A DNA stretch of 5,299 nucleotides from Ruminiclostridium sp. (GCA_017560855.1 JAFZEB010000106.1:1-5299); one strand, 5' to 3'. Positions 1 to 4,736 are shown, numbered from the stretch's first letter. Notes: generated by a model not told the origin, from the letters alone. A program made the numbers and translations.

Positions 1-263
1 ACGATGCCGATGACGAAAATGGCGTAGATGGTCACCAGAATGGAGCAGACCCGCCCCACAAAGGTCACAGCCACAAAGTCGCCGAAGCCCGAAGTGGAGA
101 TGATGGCATAGCAGTACCACAAGGCCTCCCGATAGGTGGTCATGCCGGGTTCCACGGCCCACAGGATACCGCTCACCACCAGTAGAAAGACCACAAAGCC
201 CAACACCAGGCGATCTGCTTTGGTCTTGTGCAGGACCATCCGAAGAATGCGTAATTTTTTCAC
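1..263 (-). CDS. Two-TM potassium-channel-like protein, N-terminal part (runs off the window)
   Basis: The reverse strand reads GTG then KKLRILRMVLHKTKADR and stays open to base 1, so 87 codons are visible and the C-terminus lies outside. Seen: a basic N-terminus; a hydrophobic first membrane segment at about residues 19-37; a re-entrant pore helix (ALWYCYAIIS, about 47-56); a selectivity-filter-like TSGFGD at 57-62; and the start of a second membrane segment from about residue 69 (VGRVCSILVTIYAIFVIGIV). This order (TM1, P-loop, TM2) is that of the Ion_trans_2 / KcsA-like family of inner-membrane potassium channels. The filter has Phe where TVGYGD has Tyr, and Ser at the second position. The GTG start is chosen because GGGAGGTG (268-275) lies 4 bases before it and an upstream TTG frame closes at once. 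A cytoplasmic C-terminal regulatory domain (RCK/TrkA-N) cannot be judged. The gene diverges from rpsO and has its own promoter. Confidence 0.8.
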   Translation of the reverse strand, partial: MKKLRILRMVLHKTKADRLVLGFVVFLLVVSGILWAVEPGMTTYREALWYCYAIISTSGFGDFVAVTFVGRVCSILVTIYAIFVIGI

Positions 264-299
264 GGGACACCTCCCAAATTCTTGTCGTTGGTTCCTCCC

Positions 300-328
300 A
301 TTGTAAAGACAACCGTGAAAAATGTCAA
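300..328 (-). promoter_or_regulatory. Sigma-A-type promoter of the potassium-channel-like gene
   Basis: Read on the minus strand there is a perfect TTGACA (complement of 323-328), a 17-base spacer and TACAAT (complement of 300-305, 5 of 6 consensus). The predicted start near 293 gives a leader of about 30 bases with the GGGAGGTG ribosome site just before the GTG. The position, spacing and near-consensus boxes make this a strong housekeeping promoter call, made by eye only. Confidence 0.78.
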
Positions 329-382
329 CGAAAACCACGGGGCAAACCCCTTGAAAACCCTGGCCTTTGGCAAAAATGACCC

Positions 383-411
383 TTTACTTTTTGTCTCCCC
401 GGTGGTATACT
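383..411 (+). promoter_or_regulatory. Sigma-A-type extended -10 promoter of rpsO
   Basis: TTTACT (383-388), a 17-base spacer and TATACT (406-411), with TGG directly before the -10 (403-405) forming an extended -10 element. The predicted start is near 418, which leaves a leader of about 120 bases before the rpsO ATG. That is long for a ribosomal protein gene and is occupied by a stable predicted structure (separate entry). It lies back to back with the minus-strand promoter, about 55 bases apart. Confidence 0.85.
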
Positions 412-443
412 ATGTGGCGTATGCGTGAAAGAGCGCACAAGAG

Positions 444-540
444 CCCATGACTTAGTCCCGGGTCCAAATGCCTGTTGTACAGGATCACACCCGCCCGTCA
501 CTCAGTCAGAGGGAAATATTTTGAAAGGTGGATTATTCCC
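444..540 (+). promoter_or_regulatory. Structured rpsO 5' leader, candidate S15 autoregulatory element
   Basis: The leader folds by hand into one tiered hairpin. P1 pairs TGACTTAGT (448-456) with ACTCAGTCA (500-508), 8 of 9 pairs, and can extend through CCC (444-446) with GGG (511-513). P2 pairs CGGGT (459-463) with ACCCG (489-493). P3 pairs CCTGT (471-475) with ACAGG (479-483) around a UGU loop. The same GGG at 511-513 can instead pair with CCC (538-540) just before the start codon, as GGGAA(A)TA with TATTCCC. That puts the ribosome site AAAGGTGG (524-531) inside the loop of an alternative hairpin, so the two folds could act as a switch. S15 represses its own mRNA through leader structures in several bacteria (known). 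That this leader does so is inference. It matches no published S15 leader class that I can recall with certainty. Confidence 0.55.
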
Positions 541-807
541 ATGATTCGTAAGGACGAAAAGACCGCAGTTATCGAAGCTAACCGCACCCATGAGACCGAC
601 ACCGGTTCCCCCGAGGTCCAGGTCGCTATCCTGACCGCTCGCATCAACGAGCTGACCGAGCACCTGAAGGTTCACATCCACGACAACCACAGCCGCCGTG
701 GCCTGTACAAGATGATCGGTAAGCGCCGCAAGCTGCTGGACTACCTGGCAAAGAAGGACATCGAGCGTTACCGTGCTCTGATCGCTAAGCTGGGCATCCG
801 TAAGTAA
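541..807 (+). CDS. rpsO: 30S ribosomal protein S15
   Basis: An 88-residue protein, essentially the family length (89 in E. coli). Hallmarks seen: DTGSPEVQV at residues 20-28, the rRNA-binding H-x6-D-x-x-S segment (H41, D48, S51) within DNHSRRGL, and RRKLLDYL at 62-69, with a basic C-terminal helix ending LGIRK. S15 is a primary-binding small-subunit protein that recognises the three-way junction of helices 20-22 in the central domain of 16S rRNA and starts platform assembly. The start is the ATG at 541, behind AAAGGTGG (524-531, 9-base spacing). A longer in-frame reading from TTG at 475 would add 22 residues that match nothing in S15 and would run through the structured leader, so it is rejected. 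Codons are the restricted set typical of highly expressed genes. pnp follows, as in many bacteria, but across a strong terminator. Confidence 0.98.
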   Translation: MIRKDEKTAVIEANRTHETDTGSPEVQVAILTARINELTEHLKVHIHDNHSRRGLYKMIGKRRKLLDYLAKKDIERYRALIAKLGIRK

Positions 808-952
808 GATAGAAGCGTGAGGCCCTTTTGCAGGGGAGACTAAGACCGGAGCGCATGGGCAAAACCCAAGAAAGGCCGTCAGGCCTGGATGGATTTGCCC
901 GGAGTCGGAGGGCTTATCGACCCGCCCGCAAAAGGTGACGAGCGTGACAAAG

Positions 953-981
953 CTTACACTAGCTTATCGTAGCTTGATAAT
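953..981 (+). promoter_or_regulatory. Possible promoter just before the rpsO terminator, candidate source of pnp mRNA
   Basis: CTTACA (953-958, 4 of 6), a 17-base spacer and GATAAT (976-981, 5 of 6). Transcription would start near 988, on the first base of the terminator stem, so the transcript would carry the terminator hairpin at its very 5' end before the pnp leader. I looked between 1020 and 1140 and found no comparable -10/-35 pair, so pnp is served either by this promoter or by read-through from rpsO. The same bases take part in alternative hairpins, so the match may be chance. Confidence 0.33.
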
Positions 982-987
982 CAAAAA

Positions 988-1019
988 GGGCGGTGTAGGA
1001 AACTGCACCGCCCTTTTTT
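988..1019 (+). terminator. Intrinsic terminator after rpsO / candidate ncRNA
   Basis: An 11-pair stem, GGGCGGTGTAG (988-998) with CTGCACCGCCC (1003-1013), containing one G-U pair and closed by a GAAA tetraloop (999-1002), is followed directly by six T (1014-1019). Five A precede the stem (983-987), so the hairpin could also work on the opposite strand. It separates rpsO from pnp, so cotranscription of the two requires read-through. Confidence 0.93.
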
Positions 1020-1034
1020 CAAAAAACAAACCCT

Positions 1035-1122
1035 GCGGAGAGATCCCTGCCCACTTTAGCCTTTGAACGTATGCCCGAGGGTCGGACATGCCTTCAAGTG
1101 CTAAATCAGGCAATCTCTCCGC
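1035..1122 (+). promoter_or_regulatory. Long pnp leader hairpin, candidate RNase III / PNPase autocontrol site
   Basis: A perfect 10-base inverted repeat, GCGGAGAGAT (1035-1044) and ATCTCTCCGC (1113-1122), closes a leader that stays paired almost to its apex: TGCC (1048-1051) with GGCA (1109-1112); TTTAGC (1055-1060) with GCTAAA (1100-1105); TTGAA (1063-1067) with TTCAA (1093-1097); GTATG (1069-1073) with CATGC (1087-1091, one G-U); CCGA (1075-1078) with TCGG (1082-1085) around GGG. That makes about 34 pairs in 88 bases. In E. coli, RNase III cuts a long stem in the pnp leader and PNPase then destabilises its own mRNA (known). A similar role here is inferred from position and shape only, since the sequence itself is unfamiliar. 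The ribosome site at 1143-1150 lies outside the stem. Confidence 0.68.
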
Positions 1123-1156
1123 CACGACCATTTTTTACAACAGAAAGGAGTCGCAT

Positions 1157-3304
1157 ATGGCAACTATCATCACCAAGAAGCAGTTTAACAACCGCGTTTT
1201 CACCACCGAGATCGCAGGCCGTCCCTTCTCCCTGGAGTTCGGCAAGGTGGCTGAACTGGCCAACGCATCCGCACTGGTCAAGTACGGCGAGACCACCGTT
1301 CTGGTGGCTGTCACCGCCGCGCCCCGTCCCCGTGACGGCGTGGATTTCTTCCCCCTGTCCGTTGACTTCGAAGAGAAGCTGTACGCAGTGGGCCGCATCC
1401 CCGGTTCCTTCATGCGCCGCGAGGGTCAGCCCTCCCTGCCCGCCGTTCTGGCATCCCGCGTCATCGACCGTTCCATCCGTCCCCTGTTCCCCGGTGACTT
1501 CCGCAACGACGTGGTCGTGACCTGCACCGTCATGTCCGTGGACCGTGAGTGCTCCCCCGAGGCAGCCGCTATGGTGGGCGTTTCTGCCTGCCTGTCCGTG
1601 TCCAACATTCCCTGGGCTGGCCCCATCGGCTGCCTGGAAGTGGGCTATGTGGACGGCCAGATCGTCATGAACCCCACCCAGGAGCAGAAGAACGTCTCCA
1701 AGCTGGACCTGACCGTTGCCGCTACCGCAGGCAAGGTTGTCATGATCGAAGCAGGCGCTGACCAGCTGCCCGACGACATCATGTACGACGCTATCCTGAA
1801 GGCTCACGAGGAGATCAAGGCTCAGGTGGACTTCATCAACGGCATCGTTGCTGAGATCGGCAAGGAAAAGATGACCTACGACCACGCTGACTTCGACGAG
1901 GTCCTGTTCAACAAGATCGTGGAGGCTACCATGGACGAGGCCAAGGCCGCTATGGACACCGACGACAAGAACGTCCGTGAGGAGCGCTGGAACAAGCTGA
2001 TCGACCGCTGGCACGAGCTCTTCCTGGAAGAGTTCCCCGAGATGGACCAGTATCTGGACGAGATCACCTACAAGTTCCAGAAGAAGATCGTCAAGGCATG
2101 GCTGCTGGAAGGCCACCGTGTGGACGGCCGTCAGAAGAACGAGATCCGTCCTCTGGCTTCCGAGGTCGGCGTTCTGCCCCGCGTCCACGGTTCCGGCCTG
2201 TTCACCCGCGGCCAGACCCAGGTCCTGTCCATCGCTACCCTGAACACCCTCTCCGCCTGCCAGAAGCTGGATACCATCTGGCCTGAGGAGGAGAAGCGCT
2301 ATATGCACCACTACAACTTCCCCGCATACTCCGTGGGCGAAGCTCGTGGCGCTCGTTCCGTCAACCGCCGCGAGAAGGGCCACGGTGCTCTGGCAGAGCG
2401 TGCTCTGGAGCCCGTCATCCCCTCCGTGGAAGAGTTCCCCTACGCCATCCGCGTGGTCTCTGAGGTCGTGTCCTCCAACGGTTCCACCTCTCAGGGCTCC
2501 ATCTGCGGTTCCACCCTGGCTCTGATGGACGCAGGCGTGCCCATCAAGGCTCCCGTTGCCGGCATCTCCTGCGGCCTGATCCAGGACGACGACGGTTCCT
2601 TCACCACCTTCATCGACATCCAGGGCGTGGAAGACTTCCACGGCGAGATGGACTTCAAGGTGGCAGGCACCAAGACCGGTATCACCGCCATCCAGATGGA
2701 CATCAAGAACGACGGTCTGTCCCACGCCATCATCAAGGAAGCTCTGGAGATCACCAAGGATGCTCGTTTCGCTATCCTGGACGAGATCATGCTGCCCTGC
2801 ATCGCTGAGCCTCGTGCAGAGGTCTCCAAGTACGCACCCAAGATGATCACCATGAAGATCGACCCCGACAAGATCCGTGAGGTCATCGGTAAGGGCGGCT
2901 CCGTCATCCAGAAGATCACCGCCGAGTCCGGCGCTCAGATCGACATCGAGGACGACGGCACCATCCACATTGCATCCCCCGATGCAGCTTGCTGCGACAT
3001 CGCAAAGAAGATGATCGACACCATCGTCTTCGTTCCCGAGGTGGGCATGCTGTACTACGGCAAGGTCGTCCGCATCCTGACCTTCGGCGCCTTCGTTGAG
3101 CTGGCTCCCGGCAAGGACGGCATGGTCCACATCTCCAAGCTGGCTGAAAAGCGCGTGGAGAAGGTGGAAGACGTGGTCAACATCGGCGACATGGTCTGGG
3201 TCAAGGTCACCGATATCGACGAGAAGGGCCGTGTGAACCTGTCCCTGCGTGACGCACAGCGTGAGCTGGCTGCTATGGAAGCCCGCGACGCAAAGCGCAA
3301 GTAA
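1157..3304 (+). CDS. pnp: Polyribonucleotide nucleotidyltransferase (PNPase)
   Basis: A 715-residue protein, normal for the family (711 in E. coli). PNPase phosphorolyses RNA 3' to 5', releasing nucleoside diphosphates, and acts as a homotrimer in cytoplasmic mRNA decay. Domains in order: RNase PH-like 1 (about 15-145) with the RNA-binding loop motif GRIPGSFMRREG at 79-90 (Met at the second position of the usual FFRR); an all-helical linker (about 240-325); RNase PH-like 2 (about 330-550) with EDFHGEMDFKVAGT, in which D493, D499 and K501 correspond by my alignment to the catalytic D486, D492 and K494 of E. coli; KH (about 558-620) with GKGG at 578-581; and S1 (about 629-702) ending VNLSLRD. 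The ATG at 1157 is chosen because AGAAAGGAG (1142-1150) lies 6 bases upstream. In-frame codons before it fall in the leader hairpin. Codon use is very restricted (CTG, GTC/GTG, CGT/CGC, AAG), as expected for high expression. Confidence 0.98.
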   Translation: MATIITKKQFNNRVFTTEIAGRPFSLEFGKVAELANASALVKYGETTVLVAVTAAPRPRDGVDFFPLSVDFEEKLYAVGRIPGSFMRREGQPSLPAVLASRVIDRSIRPLFPGDFRNDVVVTCTVMSVDRECSPEAAAMVGVSACLSVSNIPWAGPIGCLEVGYVDGQIVMNPTQEQKNVSKLDLTVAATAGKVVMIEAGADQLPDDIMYDAILKAHEEIKAQVDFINGIVAEIGKEKMTYDHADFDEVLFNKIVEATMDEAKAAMDTDDKNVREERWNKLIDRWHELFLEEFPEMDQYLDEITYKFQKKIVKAWLLEGHRVDGRQKNEIRPLASEVGVLPRVHGSGLFTRGQTQVLSIATLNTLSACQKLDTIWPEEEKRYMHHYNFPAYSVGEARGARSVNRREKGHGALAERALEPVIPSVEEFPYAIRVVSEVVSSNGSTSQGSICGSTLALMDAGVPIKAPVAGISCGLIQDDDGSFTTFIDIQGVEDFHGEMDFKVAGTKTGITAIQMDIKNDGLSHAIIKEALEITKDARFAILDEIMLPCIAEPRAEVSKYAPKMITMKIDPDKIREVIGKGGSVIQKITAESGAQIDIEDDGTIHIASPDAACCDIAKKMIDTIVFVPEVGMLYYGKVVRILTFGAFVELAPGKDGMVHISKLAEKRVEKVEDVVNIGDMVWVKVTDIDEKGRVNLSLRDAQRELAAMEARDAKRK

Positions 3305-3313
3305 TCTGACAAT

Positions 3314-4138
3314 ATGAATCATATCTGGACGGCCGCCGGTGCGGCGGCGTGGGGCGCCGCCGAACTGGGCGGCCTCCAGTCTTTTCTGGACGATGGAGCA
3401 CGGGAAAAGATCGAAACCCTCTGCCCCGGGGCAGCCACGGTGCTGGTGGCCGCCTTCCCCTACTACGCCGGGGACACCCCCGGCAACCTCTCCCTCTACT
3501 GCCGGGGCGAGGACTACCACCAGGTCCTGACCCGTCGGCTGGAAGGGGTCTGCCAGGCCCTCCGGGACCTGCACCCCGGCCACACCTTCCTGCCCGGGGC
3601 GGACAACTCTCCCATCCCCGAGCTGGCGGCGGCAGAGCTGGCGGGGGTGGGCCACAAGGGCGGTCACGGTCTGCGGATGGTGCCCCCCTACGGCTCCTAT
3701 GTGTTCCTGGGGACCATTTTGACCGACTTGGCTTTGCCCTCCACCGGGCCCTCCCAGGGGACCATCTGCCCGGACAACTGCAAGGCCTGTCAGAAGGCAT
3801 GCCCCACCGGGGCCCTCACCGACCAGGGCTGCGATGTGTCCAAATGTCTCTCGGACTGGACCCAGCAGAAGGGAGAACTTCCACCGGATGTGGAAAAAAA
3901 GGTTCAGGAAAGCCCCACGGTGTGGGGTTGTGACCTGTGCCAGAAGGCCTGTCCCCACAATAAGACAGCAGAGTTATCCACACTGCCTGAATTCCGTGAG
4001 AACCTGACCACCTCCCTGACCATGGAGGACCTGGAGGGTCTCAGCAACAAGGCCTTCCGAAAGGAGTTCGCCCACAAGGCCTTCGCCTGGCGGGGGATCG
4101 CCCCCTTGAAGCGAAACCTGGACCTGAAACAGAAATAA
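3314..4138 (+). CDS. QueG-like double [4Fe-4S] protein (short epoxyqueuosine-reductase family)
   Basis: A 274-residue protein. Seen: AFPYYAGD (47-54); GADNSPIPELAAAELAGVG (95-113) aligned to the QueG segment that carries its catalytic Asp (D97 here); PYGSYVFLGTILTDL (125-139); a first cysteine cluster C152, C156, C159, C163-P; C178 in the position of the QueG CISYLT cysteine; a second cluster C206-x2-C209-x3-C213-PHN; and a C-terminal FAWRGIAPLKRN. QueG reduces epoxyqueuosine to queuosine in tRNA using cobalamin and two [4Fe-4S] clusters (known). Differences: no C-terminal HEAT-repeat extension (QueG is commonly 310-380 residues); GHKGGHG (113-119) where QueG has G-x-x-GKN; and a CxxxC rather than CxxC opening of cluster 1. 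Family membership is secure, but the tRNA activity is not. It starts 9 bases after pnp without a visible Shine-Dalgarno, suggesting coupling to pnp. It uses CGG, CCC and GGG codons freely, unlike pnp. Confidence 0.85.
   Translation: MNHIWTAAGAAAWGAAELGGLQSFLDDGAREKIETLCPGAATVLVAAFPYYAGDTPGNLSLYCRGEDYHQVLTRRLEGVCQALRDLHPGHTFLPGADNSPIPELAAAELAGVGHKGGHGLRMVPPYGSYVFLGTILTDLALPSTGPSQGTICPDNCKACQKACPTGALTDQGCDVSKCLSDWTQQKGELPPDVEKKVQESPTVWGCDLCQKACPHNKTAELSTLPEFRENLTTSLTMEDLEGLSNKAFRKEFAHKAFAWRGIAPLKRNLDLKQK
3332..3361 (+). other. Two mutually exclusive GC hairpins at the start of the QueG-like gene
   Basis: GCCGCCG (3332-3338) pairs perfectly with CGGCGGC (3342-3348) around a GTG loop. GGCGGCG (3343-3349) pairs equally well with CGCCGCC (3355-3361) around TGGGG. 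The two share the middle arm, so only one can form. They begin 18 bases into the reading frame, where structure commonly lowers initiation. There is no U-tract, so this is not a terminator. The segment encodes an Ala/Gly-rich run, and the repeats may simply reflect GC-rich alanine codons. Confidence 0.3.
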
Positions 4139-4165
4139 GCCTCGCCCCCTCTCAAAAGTCTGCAT

Positions 4166-4217
4166 AACCACCTCATTTCCCGCCCAAACTATGGAAAAGG
4201 AAATGAGGTGGTTTTTT
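4166..4217 (+). terminator. Intrinsic terminator of the pnp / QueG-like unit
   Basis: A perfect 15-bp stem, AACCACCTCATTTCC (4166-4180) with GGAAATGAGGTGGTT (4199-4213), has an 18-base loop (4181-4198) and a run of six T (4212-4217). It begins 27 bases after the QueG-like stop codon. The descending arm and T-run double as the ribosome site and start codon of the following CBS-domain gene, so the hairpin may also control translation of any transcript that passes through. Confidence 0.9.
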
Positions 4218-4218
4218 G
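4205..4218 (+). promoter_or_regulatory. Ribosome site and TTG start embedded in the terminator
   Basis: GAGGTGG (4205-4211) lies 4 bases before TTG (4216-4218), which begins the frame MQVSEVMNRN. The VSEVM residues belong to the first CBS domain and are normally present, which favours this start over the ATG at 4234 with its weaker CAGGTAAG upstream. The site is fully paired whenever the terminator stem forms, so initiation requires the stem to be open or the transcript to begin inside it. Confidence 0.6.
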
Positions 4219-4644
4219 CAGGTAAGCGAAGTCATGAACCGAAATGTGGTCACCATTGATCCGGGAGAGTCCGTAGCCCTGGCGGCCCGGCTTCTCTCCC
4301 GGCATAATGTGGGTTCCCTCCCCGTCTGCGGGCCCGGGGGACGGCTCCTGGGTATCGTCACCGACCGGGACATCGTTCTCCGGTGCGTGGCCCCGGAAGA
4401 GAACCCCAGCCAGGTCCCGGTCCGGTCGGTGATGTCCCGGAATCCCTCCTTCCTCCTGCCGGAGGATGACATCCGTCAGGCCGCCCAACTCATGTCCCTC
4501 CACCAGGTCCGGCGGCTGCCGGTGGCAGAGGAGGGAAAACTCGTGGGGATGCTCTCCCTGGGGGATCTGGCCCGGTGCGGGAAGGCAGAGATGGAGGTCT
4601 CCCGGGCCCTGACGGACATTTCGGGGAATGTAAAGCGGATCTGA
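4216..4644 (+). CDS. Two-CBS-domain protein
   Basis: A 142-residue soluble protein made almost entirely of a CBS pair (Bateman module). CBS1 covers about residues 3-56 (VSEVMNRNVVTIDPGESV, then LPV, then GIVTDRDI at 46-53). CBS2 covers about 70-122 (RSVMSRNPSFLLPEDDI, then RRLPVAEEGKLVGMLSLGDL). Stand-alone CBS pairs bind adenosine nucleotides or other small ligands and act as sensors or partners of enzymes and channels (known). The ligand cannot be read from sequence, though the TDRD motif in CBS1 is the kind that contacts ribose/phosphate. No other domain is present, and a short tail follows CBS2. The start is TTG at 4216. If translation starts at ATG 4234 instead, six residues including the first strand are lost. 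No clear promoter is seen between 4100 and 4215, so expression may depend on read-through of the terminator. Confidence 0.86.
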   Translation: MQVSEVMNRNVVTIDPGESVALAARLLSRHNVGSLPVCGPGGRLLGIVTDRDIVLRCVAPEENPSQVPVRSVMSRNPSFLLPEDDIRQAAQLMSLHQVRRLPVAEEGKLVGMLSLGDLARCGKAEMEVSRALTDISGNVKRI

Positions 4645-4662
4645 CCATCCCACGATAACCCC

Positions 4663-4736
4663 GCGGGCGGATACTATCCGCCCCTACATACCCGCTCGGT
4701 CCGTATCCCATGTAGGGGCGGCTATCAGCCGCCCGC
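4663..4736. repeat. REP-like double palindrome between convergent genes
   Basis: Two short perfect hairpins, GGGCGGAT-act-ATCCGCCC (4665-4683) and GGGCGGCT-atc-AGCCGCCC (4716-4734), lie on either side of a spacer. The whole unit is also an inverted repeat: GCGGGCGG (4663-4670) pairs with CCGCCCGC (4729-4736), and CCGCCCCTACAT (4678-4689) pairs with ATGTAGGGGCGG (4710-4721). It can therefore fold as two small hairpins or as one long cruciform. It sits 18 bases after the CBS stop and 5 bases after the stop of the minus-strand gene. The design is that of REP/BIME or small MITE-type intergenic repeats, and GTAGGGGCGG-type units recur in some Oscillospiraceae as far as I recall. Only one copy is in this window. 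It has no T-run, so any termination role for the two convergent genes is uncertain. Confidence 0.75.

Larger units (their letters stand above)
808..1019 (+). ncRNA. Candidate structured RNA between rpsO and pnp, ending in the terminator
   Basis: About 180 bases after the rpsO stop have no credible reading frame but much pairing potential. Pairings found by eye: CCCT (823-826) with AGGG (832-835); GACT (838-841) with AGTC (903-906), enclosing GGGCAAA (857-863) with TTTGCCC (894-900), which encloses CCA/TGG and GGCC-GTCA-GGCC (874-885); GGGC (910-913) with GCCC (924-927); AAGCT (950-954) with AGCTT (961-965) or, alternatively, TTATC (964-968) with GATAA (976-980). A long-range closing helix is possible between GATA/AGC (808-816) and GCTTATC (962-968). 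The octamer GCTTATCG occurs twice (912-919, 962-969). It could be a processed 3' product of the rpsO transcript, a separate sRNA, or a 3' UTR. The clostridial raiA-motif RNA is one family of about this size worth testing. I cannot confirm that match from memory. Confidence 0.45.

Noticed and set aside
339..350. GGGG-CAAA-CCCC mini-hairpin between the divergent promoters, considered as a terminator or operator.
   Set aside because: The stem is only 4 bp and has no T-run. It sits between promoters, where nothing needs terminating, and no symmetric operator extends around it.
412..450. Short leader peptide frame, MWRMRERAHKSP from ATG 412 or its shorter form from ATG 421, ending at the base of the rpsO leader hairpin.
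   Set aside because: ATG 412 lies upstream of the predicted transcription start. ATG 421 would be nearly leaderless with no ribosome site. The peptide has no regulatory codon run.
475..540. N-terminal extension of S15 from the TTG at 475.
   Set aside because: S15 proteins start at the MIRKDEK-type position. The extension lies in the structured leader and has no ribosome site, and the ATG at 541 has one.
1088..1156. Longer PNPase start at ATG 1088.
   Set aside because: The added residues lie in the leader hairpin and resemble no PNPase N-terminus. AGAAAGGAG sits 6 bases before ATG 1157.
3349..3933. Alternative-frame open readings over the QueG-like gene on both strands.
   Set aside because: They are Pro/Arg/Gly-rich shadows of a GC-rich gene. 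The frame at 3314-4138 carries the conserved cysteine motifs.
1106..3958. A 950-codon open frame on the minus strand spanning pnp and most of the QueG-like gene.
   Set aside because: It mirrors the restricted codon use of pnp: codons whose reverse complement is a stop (TTA, CTA, TCA) are avoided. The translation is low-complexity (Gly, Val, Asp, His, Leu, Gln), has no domain pattern or ribosome site, and crosses the boundary between two well-supported genes.
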